52,335 nt of DNA from Ilumatobacteraceae bacterium (GCA_022843125.1 JALHOG010000032.1:1-52335); one strand, 5' to 3'; positions 39,909 to 49,880 are shown, numbered from the stretch's first letter. The notes: generated by a model from the letters alone, not told the origin. Program-made: numbers and translations.

Positions 39909-40247
39909 ATGTCCGTCGTGAAGATCAACGCCATCGAGGTCCCGCCCGGCAAGGGCTCTGAGCTGGAGGCCCGGTTCGCCGCCCGTGCCGGGATGGTCGA
40001 CCAGGAGCCCGGCTTCGAGGAGTTCATGCTGCTGCGGCCGGTCGCCGGTGACGACCGCTACTTCGTGCTCACCCGCTGGGAGTCGGAGGAGGCGTTCCAG
40101 GCGTGGCGCAGCGGCCAGGCGTTCCAGCACCAGCACCGCGAGACCCACGACGACGAGGGCAAGGGCGAGGCCAAGCCGCAGCACCCTGTGGCCACCGGCG
40201 CCAGCCTGCTCGAGTTCGAGGTCGTCTCCCTCACTCACGGCTCGTAG
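39909..40247 (+). CDS. mhuD: MhuD/IsdG-type haem-degrading monooxygenase
   Basis: A 112-residue ABM-fold protein. Its first 70 residues track M. tuberculosis MhuD nearly position by position: [14 protein letters not shown] with Asn7, [19 protein letters not shown] and Trp66 in EAFQAW; the C-terminus ([15 protein letters not shown]) is also shared. MhuD opens haem to release iron. The haem-ligand His75 of MhuD corresponds to a QHQH stretch here with His74 and His76, and an acidic insert ([12 protein letters not shown]) lengthens the following loop, so the exact ligand is uncertain. The ATG follows CAGGCT by 6 nt. The gene precedes lysC, whose promoter overlaps its stop codon. Confidence 0.85.
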   Translation: MSVVKINAIEVPPGKGSELEARFAARAGMVDQEPGFEEFMLLRPVAGDDRYFVLTRWESEEAFQAWRSGQAFQHQHRETHDDEGKGEAKPQHPVATGASLLEFEVVSLTHGS

Positions 40248-40250
40248 CAT
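40245..40250 (+). promoter_or_regulatory. -10 box of lysC, overlapping upstream stop codon
   Basis: TAGCAT, 9 nt before the GTG start at 40260; its first three bases are the TAG stop of the MhuD-like gene. Confidence 0.5.
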
Positions 40251-40259
40251 CCTCTCCCC

Positions 40260-41510
40260 GTGGCACTGATCGTCCAGAAGTACGGCGGCACATCGGTCGC
40301 CGACCCCGACCGCATGAAGGCCGTCGCCGAGAACGTCGCCTACACCAAGCGCCACGGCAACGACGTCGTGGTCGTCGTGTCGGCGATGGGCAAGGCGACC
40401 GACAACCTGATCGCGCTGGCCAACTCGGTGTCGTCCACCCAGCCCGGTCGCGAGCTCGACATGCTGCTCACCACCGGCGAGCGGGTCTCGATGGCACTGC
40501 TGTGCATGGCGCTCGCCGACATCGGCGTCGACGCGATGAGCTTCACCGGCAGCCAGGTCGGGATCATCACCGACACCGCGCACGGCAAGGCGAAGATCCT
40601 CGAGGTCAAGGGCGATCGTGCCCGCGAGGCCCTGCAGCAGGGCAAGGTGTGCGTCGTCGCCGGCTTCCAGGGTGTGTCGACCGACAAGGAGATCACCACG
40701 CTCGGCCGTGGTGGGTCCGACACCACCGCCGTCGCGCTCGCCGCCGCGCTCGACGCCGACGCGTGCGAGATCTACACCGACGTCACGGGCGTGTTCTCCG
40801 CCGACCCCCGCATGGTTCCCCAGGCGCGCAAGCTCGCCAAGATCAACTTCGACGAGATGCTCGAGATGGCGGGCGCCGGTTCGAAGGTGCTGGCCCTGCG
40901 ATCGGTCGAGTTCGCCCGCAACCACAACGTTCCGCTCCACGTTCGCTCCAGCTTCACCTGGGAGCCGGGTACGTGGGTCACCAGTGAGGAGCCCTCCATG
41001 GAAGATCCGATCATCTCCGGCGTCGTCACCGATGTGAGCGAGGCGAAGGTGACCGTGCTCGGCGTGCCCGACCAGCCGGGGGTGTCGGCCGCTCTCTTCG
41101 AGCCGCTCGCCGCCAGGAACGTCAACGTCGACATGATCGTCCAGAACACGTCGACCGAGGGGCACACCGACATCAGCTTCACCGTGCCTCGCTCCGACCT
41201 GAAGGTGGCGCAGGAGGTCGTGGCGCAGGTGGCTGTCCAGATCGAGGCCAAGGGCGTCACCCACGACAACGACATCGCGAAGGTGTCGCTCGTCGGCGCC
41301 GGCATGAAGACCTCGCCGGGCATCGCCGCGAAGATGTTCCGGACGCTCGCCGACGAGGGCGTCAACATCGAGATGATCTCGACGTCGACCATCCGCATCT
41401 CGGTGGTGGTCGCAGCATCCGACGTCGAGCTCGCCGCCCGCAGCCTGCACACGGCGTTCGGCCTCGACTCCGGCCAGGCGTACTCGGCGCCCCTCCCCGA
41501 ACGGAAGTAG
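40260..41510 (+). CDS. lysC: Aspartate kinase, alpha subunit
   Basis: A 416-residue aspartokinase catalysing the first step of the lysine/threonine/methionine pathway. The kinase domain (about 1-240) has [40 protein letters not shown] and [11 protein letters not shown]. Two ACT domains (about 260-416) include [11 protein letters not shown] and [43 protein letters not shown], the usual feedback-inhibition region. Size and order match actinobacterial LysC alpha. The start is a GTG. An internal ATG at 40998 with its own ribosome site would give the beta subunit. asd follows one gene later, so the pathway genes are near-adjacent but interrupted by a methyltransferase gene. Confidence 0.95.
   Translation: MALIVQKYGGTSVADPDRMKAVAENVAYTKRHGNDVVVVVSAMGKATDNLIALANSVSSTQPGRELDMLLTTGERVSMALLCMALADIGVDAMSFTGSQVGIITDTAHGKAKILEVKGDRAREALQQGKVCVVAGFQGVSTDKEITTLGRGGSDTTAVALAAALDADACEIYTDVTGVFSADPRMVPQARKLAKINFDEMLEMAGAGSKVLALRSVEFARNHNVPLHVRSSFTWEPGTWVTSEEPSMEDPIISGVVTDVSEAKVTVLGVPDQPGVSAALFEPLAARNVNVDMIVQNTSTEGHTDISFTVPRSDLKVAQEVVAQVAVQIEAKGVTHDNDIAKVSLVGAGMKTSPGIAAKMFRTLADEGVNIEMISTSTIRISVVVAASDVELAARSLHTAFGLDSGQAYSAPLPERK
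40986..40991 (+). promoter_or_regulatory. Internal ribosome-binding site for LysC beta subunit
   Basis: GAGGAG lies 6 nt before the in-frame ATG at 40998, inside the lysC alpha frame. Confidence 0.6.
40998..41510 (+). CDS. lysC: Aspartate kinase beta subunit from internal in-frame start
   Basis: A 170-residue product equal to the C-terminal ACT-domain part of LysC. It would start [20 protein letters not shown], at the same place as the beta subunit of Corynebacterium glutamicum aspartokinase, which is known to be made from an overlapping internal start. GAGGAG at 6 nt spacing supports initiation here. The alpha2beta2 enzyme would be controlled by lysine and threonine binding between ACT domains. 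Confidence 0.6.
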   Translation: MEDPIISGVVTDVSEAKVTVLGVPDQPGVSAALFEPLAARNVNVDMIVQNTSTEGHTDISFTVPRSDLKVAQEVVAQVAVQIEAKGVTHDNDIAKVSLVGAGMKTSPGIAAKMFRTLADEGVNIEMISTSTIRISVVVAASDVELAARSLHTAFGLDSGQAYSAPLPERK

Positions 41511-41570
41511 TTGCGGGTCGCTGAACGGGTCGCTGGGTCGTTGCTCGATTCGTCTGGCAGAATCTCTCGG

Positions 41571-43465
<1,895 letters not shown>

Positions 43466-43509
43466 CGCCGCAGGCTCACCGGCGCTCGATCACCTGAACG
43501 CGAGATCGG

Positions 43510-43515
43510 TAGTCT
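43510..43515 (+). promoter_or_regulatory. -10 box of L,D-transpeptidase gene
   Basis: TAGTCT, 10 nt before the ATG at 43526, the widest spacing in this set. Confidence 0.4.
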
Positions 43516-43525
43516 TGGCGCCTCC

Positions 43526-44362
43526 ATGTCGCGGTCGTACACCACCCTGTTCGCGGCGCTGATCGCCGTCGCCGGTCTGGTGGGCATCGCTCGGCTCGCC
43601 GAGCGAGACGACGAGTCGGCATCGGCCGCCACACTGCCCCCGGTGGAGGCCCCGGCCGCCACGGCACCGCCCGCCACCACGCAGCCTGCGGCGCCGGCCG
43701 GTTGCAGCGTGTCGAGCAGGCTCGCCGTCGGCGACGCGAGCCCTGACGTGCGCTGCCTCGAGTCGTTCCTGGTGGCCGCCGGTGTGTTCGTCGCCGCACC
43801 CGACGACACGTTCGACGTAGCGACCGAAGCCGCCGTCAAGGCCTTCCAACAGCAGCACGAGCTCGTGGTCGACGGCGTGGTCGGCCCGCAGACCGCCCGC
43901 ACCCTCGGCGCCTGGTCAGGCCCCGATGTGTTGCCGCCCGACCCCGAGCGGTGCGCCGACACCGGTAACTCCGCCGTCGTCGATCGGTTCAACCAGCGAG
44001 CGTGGCTGTGTGTCGACGGAGCCATCACGGAGACGTTCCCCGTCACGTCGGCGTGGTCCCAACCCGACACCGGGACCTACGAGGTGTACGCCAAGGACAT
44101 GGAGGCCTCGTCCACGCTCACGGGGGAGTACTCGACGATGACCCACTTCGTGGCGTTCACGTACGGCAAGTATCAGGGCGCGCGCATCGCCTTCCACAGC
44201 GTCCCGAAGGACGCCGACGGCGAGTACGTGCAGCCGCTCGACAGTGTCGGTTCCGACGAGTTGCGCGGCGACTCGTCGGGCTGTATCCGGGTCCTGCCCG
44301 ATGATGCCCAGAAGATCTGGGATCACCTCGCCATCGGCGACACGGTCATCGTGGCGAGCTGA
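43526..44362 (+). CDS. L,D-transpeptidase (YkuD) with peptidoglycan-binding domain
   Basis: A 278-residue cell-wall enzyme. An N-terminal hydrophobic segment (about 6-24) serves as signal or anchor, then an Ala/Pro/Thr linker, a PG_binding_1 domain (about 65-130, with VRCLESFLVAAGV and DGVVGPQTARTL) and a YkuD catalytic domain (about 145-278). The active-site pattern IAFHSVP ... RGDSSGCIRVLPDDA gives the catalytic His and Cys. It would form 3-3 cross-links or attach proteins in peptidoglycan outside the membrane. It follows asd by 60 nt. Confidence 0.88.
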   Translation: MSRSYTTLFAALIAVAGLVGIARLAERDDESASAATLPPVEAPAATAPPATTQPAAPAGCSVSSRLAVGDASPDVRCLESFLVAAGVFVAAPDDTFDVATEAAVKAFQQQHELVVDGVVGPQTARTLGAWSGPDVLPPDPERCADTGNSAVVDRFNQRAWLCVDGAITETFPVTSAWSQPDTGTYEVYAKDMEASSTLTGEYSTMTHFVAFTYGKYQGARIAFHSVPKDADGEYVQPLDSVGSDELRGDSSGCIRVLPDDAQKIWDHLAIGDTVIVAS

Positions 44363-44381
44363 CCGGTCGCGCCGCACCCTG

Positions 44382-44840
44382 TCAGTCGGCGGGCCAGCCG
44401 TTCTGCGCGAGCGACGCGTTGGTGTAGCGGCGATCCTCGGTGACCTCACGCCCGAACCAGTCTGGGGCGACGAAGGCGTCGGCCGTGGTGTCGTCGTCGA
44501 ACTCGACCTCGACGACCTGGCGGCCGGCGAGTTCGCCGTCGAACAGGTCGAGCTCAGCCGTCAACCCGCCGTCGATCGGGATCAGATGGCGCCGCTTCGC
44601 GATCCGGAGCTCGGTGGCCTCGGCCCACAACTCGTCGAACTCGGTGGCATCGAGGTCGCGTTCGACTTCGACCCGGTTGCGGCCCGACCCGGTCTTGACG
44701 GTCAGGATGTGACGGTCGTCGAGGCGCCGGACGCGCACGGTGACGCGGCCGGTGGTCAGGTACCCCTGCTCGATCCGGCGCGGCACTGGCAACGGATCGG
44801 GCAGCTCGGCCACGAGGTAGCGGCGCTCGCGCTCGATCAC
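44382..44840 (-). CDS. CYTH-domain triphosphatase-like protein
   Basis: A 152-residue CYTH protein (triphosphate tunnel metalloenzyme fold). The N-terminal IERERRYLV is a variant of the ExExK signature with arginine in place of lysine. Further charged strands fit the tunnel: RVTVRVRRLDDRHILTVKTG, RVEVERDLDATEF and RQVVEVEFDDD. CYTH enzymes hydrolyse triphosphate, thiamine triphosphate or act as adenylate cyclases. The GTG start overlaps the P450 stop as GTGA, so the two are coupled, an uncommon pairing. Confidence 0.82.
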   Translation of the reverse strand: MIERERRYLVAELPDPLPVPRRIEQGYLTTGRVTVRVRRLDDRHILTVKTGSGRNRVEVERDLDATEFDELWAEATELRIAKRRHLIPIDGGLTAELDLFDGELAGRQVVEVEFDDDTTADAFVAPDWFGREVTEDRRYTNASLAQNGWPAD

Positions 44841-45943
44841 CGGGCCACCTCGAGCACGAGGTCGTCGGGGAACGCCGACCCGGTGGTGACGGTCTCCGTC
44901 GCACGCGGTTCCCAGGTGGTCGGCCGCACCACGTGGCACGTGGACACGGCGAGGAGGAAGCGCTCGATCACGACGGCCAGCTCCATCCGTGCGAGCGGAG
45001 CCCCGAGGCAGGTGTGCGGGCCGTGCCCGAACGCCACGTGGCGGTTGGGTCGGCGGTCGATCCGGCACTCGTCGGGCGCGTCGAACACCCGCGGGTCGCG
45101 ATTGGCGGCGGCGAAGCACAGCGAGACCAGCTCACCCCGGGCGAACCGGTGGCCGCCGACTTCGCCGTCGGCGGCGACCGTCCGCCCGATGTGCGCGAGC
45201 GGCGAGAAGTAGCGCAGGTACTCCTCGACCGCGGTGGAGACCAGGGTCGGGTCGGCTCGGAGGGCGTCGGCCGCACGGGGATGCGTGGCGAGGTGCCAGA
45301 GCGCACCGGCGATCGAGGCGATCACGGTGTCGCGCCCGCCCGCGAGGACGAGGTAGCCGTAGCCGAGCAGCTCGTCGCGGGTCAGCCGGCGACCGTCGAG
45401 CTCGGCGCGGGCGAGGTCACCGAAGATGTCGTCGCCCGGCGTCGTGAGCGCGGCGTCGACCCGCTCGGCGAGGTATGCGTCGAGGTCGGCGTTGCGGCGA
45501 CGCTCGCCCGACACCGGGTCGCGGAAGACGTGCAGCCCCCACGACACCATCCGGTCGGTGTCATCGGGCACGCCCATGGTGAGCGCGATCGCATGGGCGA
45601 CGATCGGGATCGCGAACCGGTCGACGGTGTGGAGCTCACCGGTGGCGACCGCGTCGGCGAGGAGCCGATCCACCAGCGCAGTGACGGCCGGCCGATGGCG
45701 TTCGGCGGCGCTCCGGCTGAACCGCGGCTCGACGAGCCGCCGGTATGCGCCGTGCTCGGGCGGGTCGGTCTCGATCGGGTACTGCTGCACCGGCCGCAGC
45801 GCCGACTCCTCCGGGATCGGGACCCGGAACGGCGTCGCCGACGTGAAGGTGGTCCAGTCGCGGGCGGCCTGCTTCAGGTGCTCGTACCCGAGGACGAGGG
45901 TGAACTCCTGGTCGCCGACCTGCGCCGGGGCGAACTCCTCCAC
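44837..45943 (-). CDS. Cytochrome P450
   Basis: A 368-residue soluble bacterial P450, slightly short at the N-terminus. The haem-ligand loop is FGHGPHTCLGAPLAR, the K-helix ExxR is in VEEYLRYF, and the I-helix oxygen-activation segment is LVLAGGRDTV. RPNRHVAF and DPPEHGAYRRLVEPRF are also family-typical. No ferredoxin or reductase gene is adjacent. The start is a GTG preceded at 7 nt by AACACT on the minus strand. It is translationally coupled to the CYTH gene. Substrate unknown. Confidence 0.92.
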   Translation of the reverse strand: MEEFAPAQVGDQEFTLVLGYEHLKQAARDWTTFTSATPFRVPIPEESALRPVQQYPIETDPPEHGAYRRLVEPRFSRSAAERHRPAVTALVDRLLADAVATGELHTVDRFAIPIVAHAIALTMGVPDDTDRMVSWGLHVFRDPVSGERRRNADLDAYLAERVDAALTTPGDDIFGDLARAELDGRRLTRDELLGYGYLVLAGGRDTVIASIAGALWHLATHPRAADALRADPTLVSTAVEEYLRYFSPLAHIGRTVAADGEVGGHRFARGELVSLCFAAANRDPRVFDAPDECRIDRRPNRHVAFGHGPHTCLGAPLARMELAVVIERFLLAVSTCHVVRPTTWEPRATETVTTGSAFPDDLVLEVAR

Positions 45944-45977
45944 GGTCGCCAGTGTTGCCGATGCACCGCCCGGGTGT

Positions 45978-46319
45978 TCAGCGGGACGGTGGCGGTGATC
46001 CGCCGATCACGCCGCGGTCGCGTCGCAGCCACAGCGTCTCGATCACCCACATGCCGACACCCGTGGCGATCAGCCCGAAGAGGATCGCCGAACCGATCAT
46101 CAGTGGTGCGTCGCCAGGGCGGACCACCGCCCCGATGACCGCACCGACCGCGAAGCAGATCGCGGCGAGCGAACGCCACGTGCTGCGAGGCATCGACGGG
46201 TACTTCTTGGCGGGAGCCGTCCATCGCTTCGGGAGCAGCCGGTTGACGTGCAGGTACGTCATGAACATGAGGCCTGCTCGCTCGTCGTCAGCGTGCATCG
46301 TGTCGCGTCCTTCGTTCAC
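45978..46319 (-). CDS. Small two-helix membrane protein, downstream of flotillin gene
   Basis: A 113-residue protein with two predicted membrane helices (about 50-66 and 72-94) and a positively charged loop before them (LLPKRWTAPAKKYPSMPR). I do not recognise the family. The GTG at 46319 overlaps the flotillin stop as GTGA. An ATG at 46298 with GAAGGA about 8 nt upstream is an equally good start and would give 106 residues. As the last gene of an NfeD-flotillin operon it may associate with membrane microdomains, but this is position only. Confidence 0.6.
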   Translation of the reverse strand: MNEGRDTMHADDERAGLMFMTYLHVNRLLPKRWTAPAKKYPSMPRSTWRSLAAICFAVGAVIGAVVRPGDAPLMIGSAILFGLIATGVGMWVIETLWLRRDRGVIGGSPPPSR

Positions 46320-47845
46320 CCGGGGTCGGACGCACCGTGCACGGCGACCGGCGGTGCGGGCGGCGACAGTTCGCCGTTCTGCTGGTTGGCGAGGTTGCGG
46401 AACAGCGCCGCGAGGTCGATGCCGAGCAGGTCAGTCGCGAGCTGCAGGCCCTGCGTGACGTTCTGTGCCGCGCTCTTGGTGATCTGGCTCGCACCGTCGG
46501 TCGAGATCACCGTCATCTTGTCGACGTTGGCGAGCGGAGCTGCGGCTTCCTTCACGAGCTGGGGCAGCATCGTCGCGAGCAGGTCGAGGATCGCCGCCTG
46601 GCCGTACTGTTCGTACGAGTTCGCCTTCTTCTCCATCGCCGTGGCTTCCGCGTCGCCGCGAGCGAGGATCGCGGATGCCTCGGCTTCACCTTCGAGCCGG
46701 AGCGCTTCGGCCGCCGCGACGCGCCGGGCGCGCTCGGCGGCGCCCTGGGCGACACCCTCGAGCTCGGTCGCCTTCGCGAGCTCCTCGCGACGCTGGCGCT
46801 CACCGGCGCCGACGAGGCGGTCCTCCTCGGCGCGTGCCTGTGCGTTCTCGATCGCGGCGATGCGGGCGCCTTCCGCTTCGAGCACCCGCTTGGTCTTCTC
46901 GGCCTCGGCGCCCTGCTCGACGGCGTAGCGCTCGGCGTCGGCCGGCTTGCGGACCTCGGTGTCGAGCTCGCGCTCCTTGAGCCCGGACATCCGCTCGGCC
47001 ACCAGCTCCTGGGCGGCGATGACCTCCTGATCCTTCGCTGCCTTCGCGAGCGGTCCGGCGGCGAGCGCCTGCGCCGCTGCAGCGTCGGTCTCGGCCTGGA
47101 TGCTCGCCTTGCGCAGGTTGAGTTCGCGGTTGGCGATCGCGATCTCCTCCTCGGCCTTGATCCGGGCCTGCTCGGCTTCTCGGCGGGCGACGGCTTCGGC
47201 GATCGCCGCCTCTTTCTCGGCGCGAGCTGCCTCCGGGCGACCGAGGTCGGTCAGGTACGTGCCCTCGGTCTTGATGTCCTGCAGCTGGAACGTGTCGAGC
47301 ACGAGGCCCTGGTTGGTGAGCGAGGCTTCCGCTTCCTCGGCGACCTCGCGGGCGAACGCGGCGCGGTCCTTCACGATTTCCTCGATCGAGAGTCGACCGA
47401 CGATCGCTCGCAGCGAGCCGGCGAGCACCTCCTGGGTGAACGGTTCGATCTCGGCCTGCTGGCCGAGGAAGCGTTGGGCGGCGGCACGCACGGCGTCCTC
47501 GGTGCCGCCGACCTTCACGATCGCGACGCCCTCCAGCGAGCAGCGGATGCCCTGGGCCGACACGGCGGAGCCGACCGAGATGCCGATCTGGCGTGATGAC
47601 AGGTCGAGCACGGCGAGCTTCTGGACGACCGGGAGCACGAACGTGCTCGCGCCCATCACGACCTTCTGGCCGGACAGGTCGGTGGAGATCACGCCGGTCT
47701 CGGGGTTGGTGACGGCTCGGCCCTTGCGACCGGTGACGATGAACGCCTCGTTGGGGCCGGCCACCTTGAAGCGGCTGGCGACCAGGACGCCGATTGCGAC
47801 GACGAGTGCACCGAGGATGGCGACGAAGATCAGGAGTGGGCTCAT
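46316..47845 (-). CDS. Flotillin-family (SPFH) membrane scaffold protein
   Basis: A 509-residue flotillin. One N-terminal membrane helix (about 4-24) is followed by the SPFH/PHB domain (about 27-190, with GPNEAFIVTGRKG and EIVKDRAAFAREVAEEAE) and a long Ala/Glu-rich coiled coil (about 200-400) with repeated EAE segments. The C-terminal 70 residues carry the oligomerisation region. Flotillins organise membrane microdomains and usually partner NfeD proteins. The upstream NfeD-like gene (48402-47896) and the downstream small membrane protein (GTGA overlap) make a three-gene operon. AAAGGAC lies 7 nt before the ATG. Confidence 0.92.
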   Translation of the reverse strand: MSPLLIFVAILGALVVAIGVLVASRFKVAGPNEAFIVTGRKGRAVTNPETGVISTDLSGQKVVMGASTFVLPVVQKLAVLDLSSRQIGISVGSAVSAQGIRCSLEGVAIVKVGGTEDAVRAAAQRFLGQQAEIEPFTQEVLAGSLRAIVGRLSIEEIVKDRAAFAREVAEEAEASLTNQGLVLDTFQLQDIKTEGTYLTDLGRPEAARAEKEAAIAEAVARREAEQARIKAEEEIAIANRELNLRKASIQAETDAAAAQALAAGPLAKAAKDQEVIAAQELVAERMSGLKERELDTEVRKPADAERYAVEQGAEAEKTKRVLEAEGARIAAIENAQARAEEDRLVGAGERQRREELAKATELEGVAQGAAERARRVAAAEALRLEGEAEASAILARGDAEATAMEKKANSYEQYGQAAILDLLATMLPQLVKEAAAPLANVDKMTVISTDGASQITKSAAQNVTQGLQLATDLLGIDLAALFRNLANQQNGELSPPAPPVAVHGASDPG

Positions 47846-47895
47846 GACGGCGTCCTTTCTGAAGGGCGTGAGTGGTGTCTGGTGGGCGGTTCGCG

Positions 47896-48402
47896 TCAGG
47901 CCCAGAACTGGGCTTCGGTCTGGACGCGGACCTTGGTGGGTGACTCGACGGCGATGACGACGACGGCGGTGCCGGCAGGCAGGTCGTCGTCGGCGGTGGC
48001 GGTGAACTTGGAGGCGGCGCCGCCGAGGGTGACGAGCACCTCGCCCAGGCTGCCGGCGACGATCGGCGTGACGACCTTGGCCGAGCTGCCGACGAGCGAC
48101 TCCGTGGTGGGGGTCGCGTCGGTGGGTTGGTACATGAGCGCACGCGTGAGGCGGTAGGTGCCGGAACCGAACACCGCTCCGCCGCCGAGCGCGGCGGCGA
48201 TGGCGATGATGATCGGCGAGTCGACACCGTCGTCGAGAAACCACCCGAACAGCCCGAACGCCGCGAGGAACGCGCCGATCACGGGGCCGGAGAAGAAGTC
48301 GAGCCCGGGGACGAGGTCGTCGATGAAGTCGTCGAAGATCAGCGTCGAGATCAGGAGCAGTGCTCCGATGACGCCCACCACCACGAACATGACCTGCATC
48401 AT
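47896..48402 (-). CDS. NfeD-like membrane protein, flotillin partner
   Basis: A 168-residue protein with about three membrane helices (roughly 3-22, 40-58, 64-85) and a C-terminal OB-fold-like domain (about 100-165) with LVGSSAKVVTPIVAGSLGEVLV and GTAVVVIAVESPTKVRV, the pattern of NfeD soluble domains. NfeD and flotillin genes are adjacent in many bacteria. The ATG at 48402 (a double ATG) has a GGGGTG site 4 nt upstream; a longer frame from 48441 lacks one. It is separated from the flotillin gene by 50 nt. Confidence 0.83.
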   Translation of the reverse strand: MMQVMFVVVGVIGALLLISTLIFDDFIDDLVPGLDFFSGPVIGAFLAAFGLFGWFLDDGVDSPIIIAIAAALGGGAVFGSGTYRLTRALMYQPTDATPTTESLVGSSAKVVTPIVAGSLGEVLVTLGGAASKFTATADDDLPAGTAVVVIAVESPTKVRVQTEAQFWA

Positions 48403-48468
48403 GTCACCCCCCGGATGGGCGACAACGCAGATTGATTCCAATTCGATGGATGTCGGGCGAACGGTGGT

Positions 48469-48756
48469 TCAGCAGGCGCAGGGGATGGAGCTGCACTTGG
48501 GGCAGCCGTCGCGGTAGCGGTCGACGACGGTGGTGAGGTCGACGCCGACCTGGTTCGCGAGCGTGGCCACCCAAGCGAGCACGTCGCTGAACTCGTGCTC
48601 GATCTGGTCGTGGGTGCCCTTGCGCACCGCCTGGGCGAGCTCGCCGAGCTCTTCGGCCAACCATGCGACCGTGGGGGCGACGCCCCGCTCTCGATCGCGG
48701 TCGCCGTAGGTGCGTTCGATCACGTCCTGCAGTTCGGCGAGGTCCACGACCGTCAC
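48469..48756 (-). CDS. MazG-like nucleotide pyrophosphohydrolase with Cys-rich tail
   Basis: A 95-residue all-helical MazG/NTP-PPase-like protein. The metal-binding pattern is visible as WLAEELGELAQAVRKG and HEFSDVLAWVATLANQ (E-x-x-E-L and E-x-x-D). The C-terminus ends CPKCSSIPCAC, a four-cysteine tail that may bind zinc. It probably hydrolyses non-canonical nucleoside triphosphates. The GTG start overlaps the stop of the upstream kinase-like gene as GTGA, so the pair is coupled and may act together on nucleotides. Confidence 0.82.
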   Translation of the reverse strand: MTVVDLAELQDVIERTYGDRDRERGVAPTVAWLAEELGELAQAVRKGTHDQIEHEFSDVLAWVATLANQVGVDLTTVVDRYRDGCPKCSSIPCAC

Positions 48757-49346
48757 GGTACTGCGAGGTCGAGGTCCGGCTCGTCGAACCCGACGATGCG
48801 ATCGGCGCGCGGGCGGGTGCGCTCGATCAGGCGTGCGTTCGGCTCGTCGACCGTGCGGACCCACGCCTCGGCGTCGGTGGATGTCCGACCGTGTTCGACG
48901 TGCCGGGCGATCAGCCGCTCGATCCGGCCGGGTTCGTCGTCGACGTACCAGCACTCGTCGAGCAGCGGTCGGACACGCTCCCACCCGCCGGCGTCGTGGA
49001 GGAGGTAGTTGCCCTCGGTCACGACGACGGTGTGGTGCGGTTCGATCGCGGTCGCATTGGCGATCGGTTCCTCGAGGTGACGGTCGAAGCGAGGCGCGTA
49101 CACGACGCCGTCGACCTCGTGACGGATCCGCCGGAGCAGGGCGACGTATCCGTCCACGTCGAACGTGTCGGGCGCGCCCTTCCGCGCTGCCCGCCCGAGC
49201 CGCCCGAGCTCGGACTGCGCCAGGTGGAATCCGTCCATCGGCACCAGCACGTGATCGTGGTGCCCCGCGACGAGCCGTGCGGCCAGCGTCGACTTGCCCG
49301 CGCCCGGCGGGCCGACGATCCCGATGATTCGACGTTCGGCCGTCAC
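48753..49346 (-). CDS. Nucleoside/nucleotide (uridine-kinase-like) P-loop kinase family protein
   Basis: A 197-residue P-loop kinase of the phosphoribulokinase/uridine kinase/PanK superfamily. Walker A is IVGPPGAGKST, followed by PMDGFHLA, RKGAPDTFDVDGY and PRFDRHLEEP, the pattern of the YggC/FrcK-like group; VVVTEGNYLL is the Walker B strand. Substrate could be a nucleoside, pantothenate-like compound or sugar. The GTG start follows GACACT by 7 nt. The mazG-like gene follows with a GTGA overlap. Confidence 0.82.
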   Translation of the reverse strand: MTAERRIIGIVGPPGAGKSTLAARLVAGHHDHVLVPMDGFHLAQSELGRLGRAARKGAPDTFDVDGYVALLRRIRHEVDGVVYAPRFDRHLEEPIANATAIEPHHTVVVTEGNYLLHDAGGWERVRPLLDECWYVDDEPGRIERLIARHVEHGRTSTDAEAWVRTVDEPNARLIERTRPRADRIVGFDEPDLDLAVP

Positions 49347-49393
49347 GCCGCCCAGTGTCGCGGACCGGGGCGACCGGGCGCGTTCTCAGCAGC

Positions 49394-49399
49394 TACGGT
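49394..49399 (+). promoter_or_regulatory. -10 box of selenoprotein GPx gene
   Basis: TACGGT, 7 nt before the ATG at 49407; leaderless. Confidence 0.5.
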
Positions 49400-49406
49400 G
49401 CCGCAG

Positions 49407-49880
49407 ATGGCATCGATTCATGATCTCTCGATGACGAGCATCACCGGGGAGCAGGTCGACTTCGACCAGTACCGCGGCCATCTGCTCGTCATCGTCAACG
49501 TCGCGAGCGCTTGAGGCCTCACGCCTCAGTACGCAGGTCTGCGTGCGCTCCACCACCAGTTCGACGACGTGCAGGTGCTCGGCTTCCCGTGTAACCAGTT
49601 CGGTGCCCAGGAACCCGGCACCGATGCGGAGATCCTCGAGTTCGTCACCTCCAAGTTCGACGTCGACTTCCCCATGTTCTCCAAGGTCGACGTCAACGGC
49701 GACGGGGCGTGCGAGCTGTACCGCATCCTCAAGGAAGCCCAGCCGGGCGACGGCGACAGCCCGGAGATCACCTGGAACTTCGAGAAGTTCCTCGTCGATC
49801 GTGAGGGCAACGTGGTCAAGCGCTTCCCGCCGATGACCTCACCCGAAGACATCGCCGCGGTCGTCCCCGACTACCTGTGA
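49407..49880 (+). CDS. Glutathione peroxidase, selenoprotein (in-frame TGA = selenocysteine)
   Basis: A 157-residue thiol/glutathione peroxidase that reduces hydroperoxides. The codon at 49512-49514 is TGA, exactly where the catalytic Cys/Sec stands: NVASA-U36-GLTPQY. The frame continues without break as a complete GPx: LGFPCNQFGAQEPG with catalytic Gln68, TWNFEKFLVD with Trp123 and Asn124, ending at 49880. A SECIS-like hairpin follows the TGA. Reading TGA as stop would leave a 35-residue fragment and a headless remainder. The ATG follows TACGGT by 7 nt, and the stop overlaps the next gene as GTGA. The electron donor (thioredoxin or another thiol) is unknown. No sel genes are in the window, so the host must encode them elsewhere. 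Confidence 0.88.
49512..49546 (+). promoter_or_regulatory. SECIS-like element directing Sec insertion at UGA
   Basis: Starting at the TGA, TGAGGC pairs with GCCTCA (49523-49528). Then a 6-bp stem (49529-49534 with 49541-49546, one G-U pair) closes a hexaloop AGGTCT at 49535-49540. The decamer GCAGGTCTGC matches the apical hairpin of the E. coli fdhF SECIS as I recall it. The loop starts 20 nt after the TGA, within the range usual for bacterial SECIS. SelB would bind here. Confidence 0.8.

Noticed and set aside
49407..49880. GPx as a pseudogene with a nonsense mutation
   Set aside because: The only interruption is TGA at the catalytic Sec/Cys codon, the rest is intact, and a SECIS-like hairpin follows.
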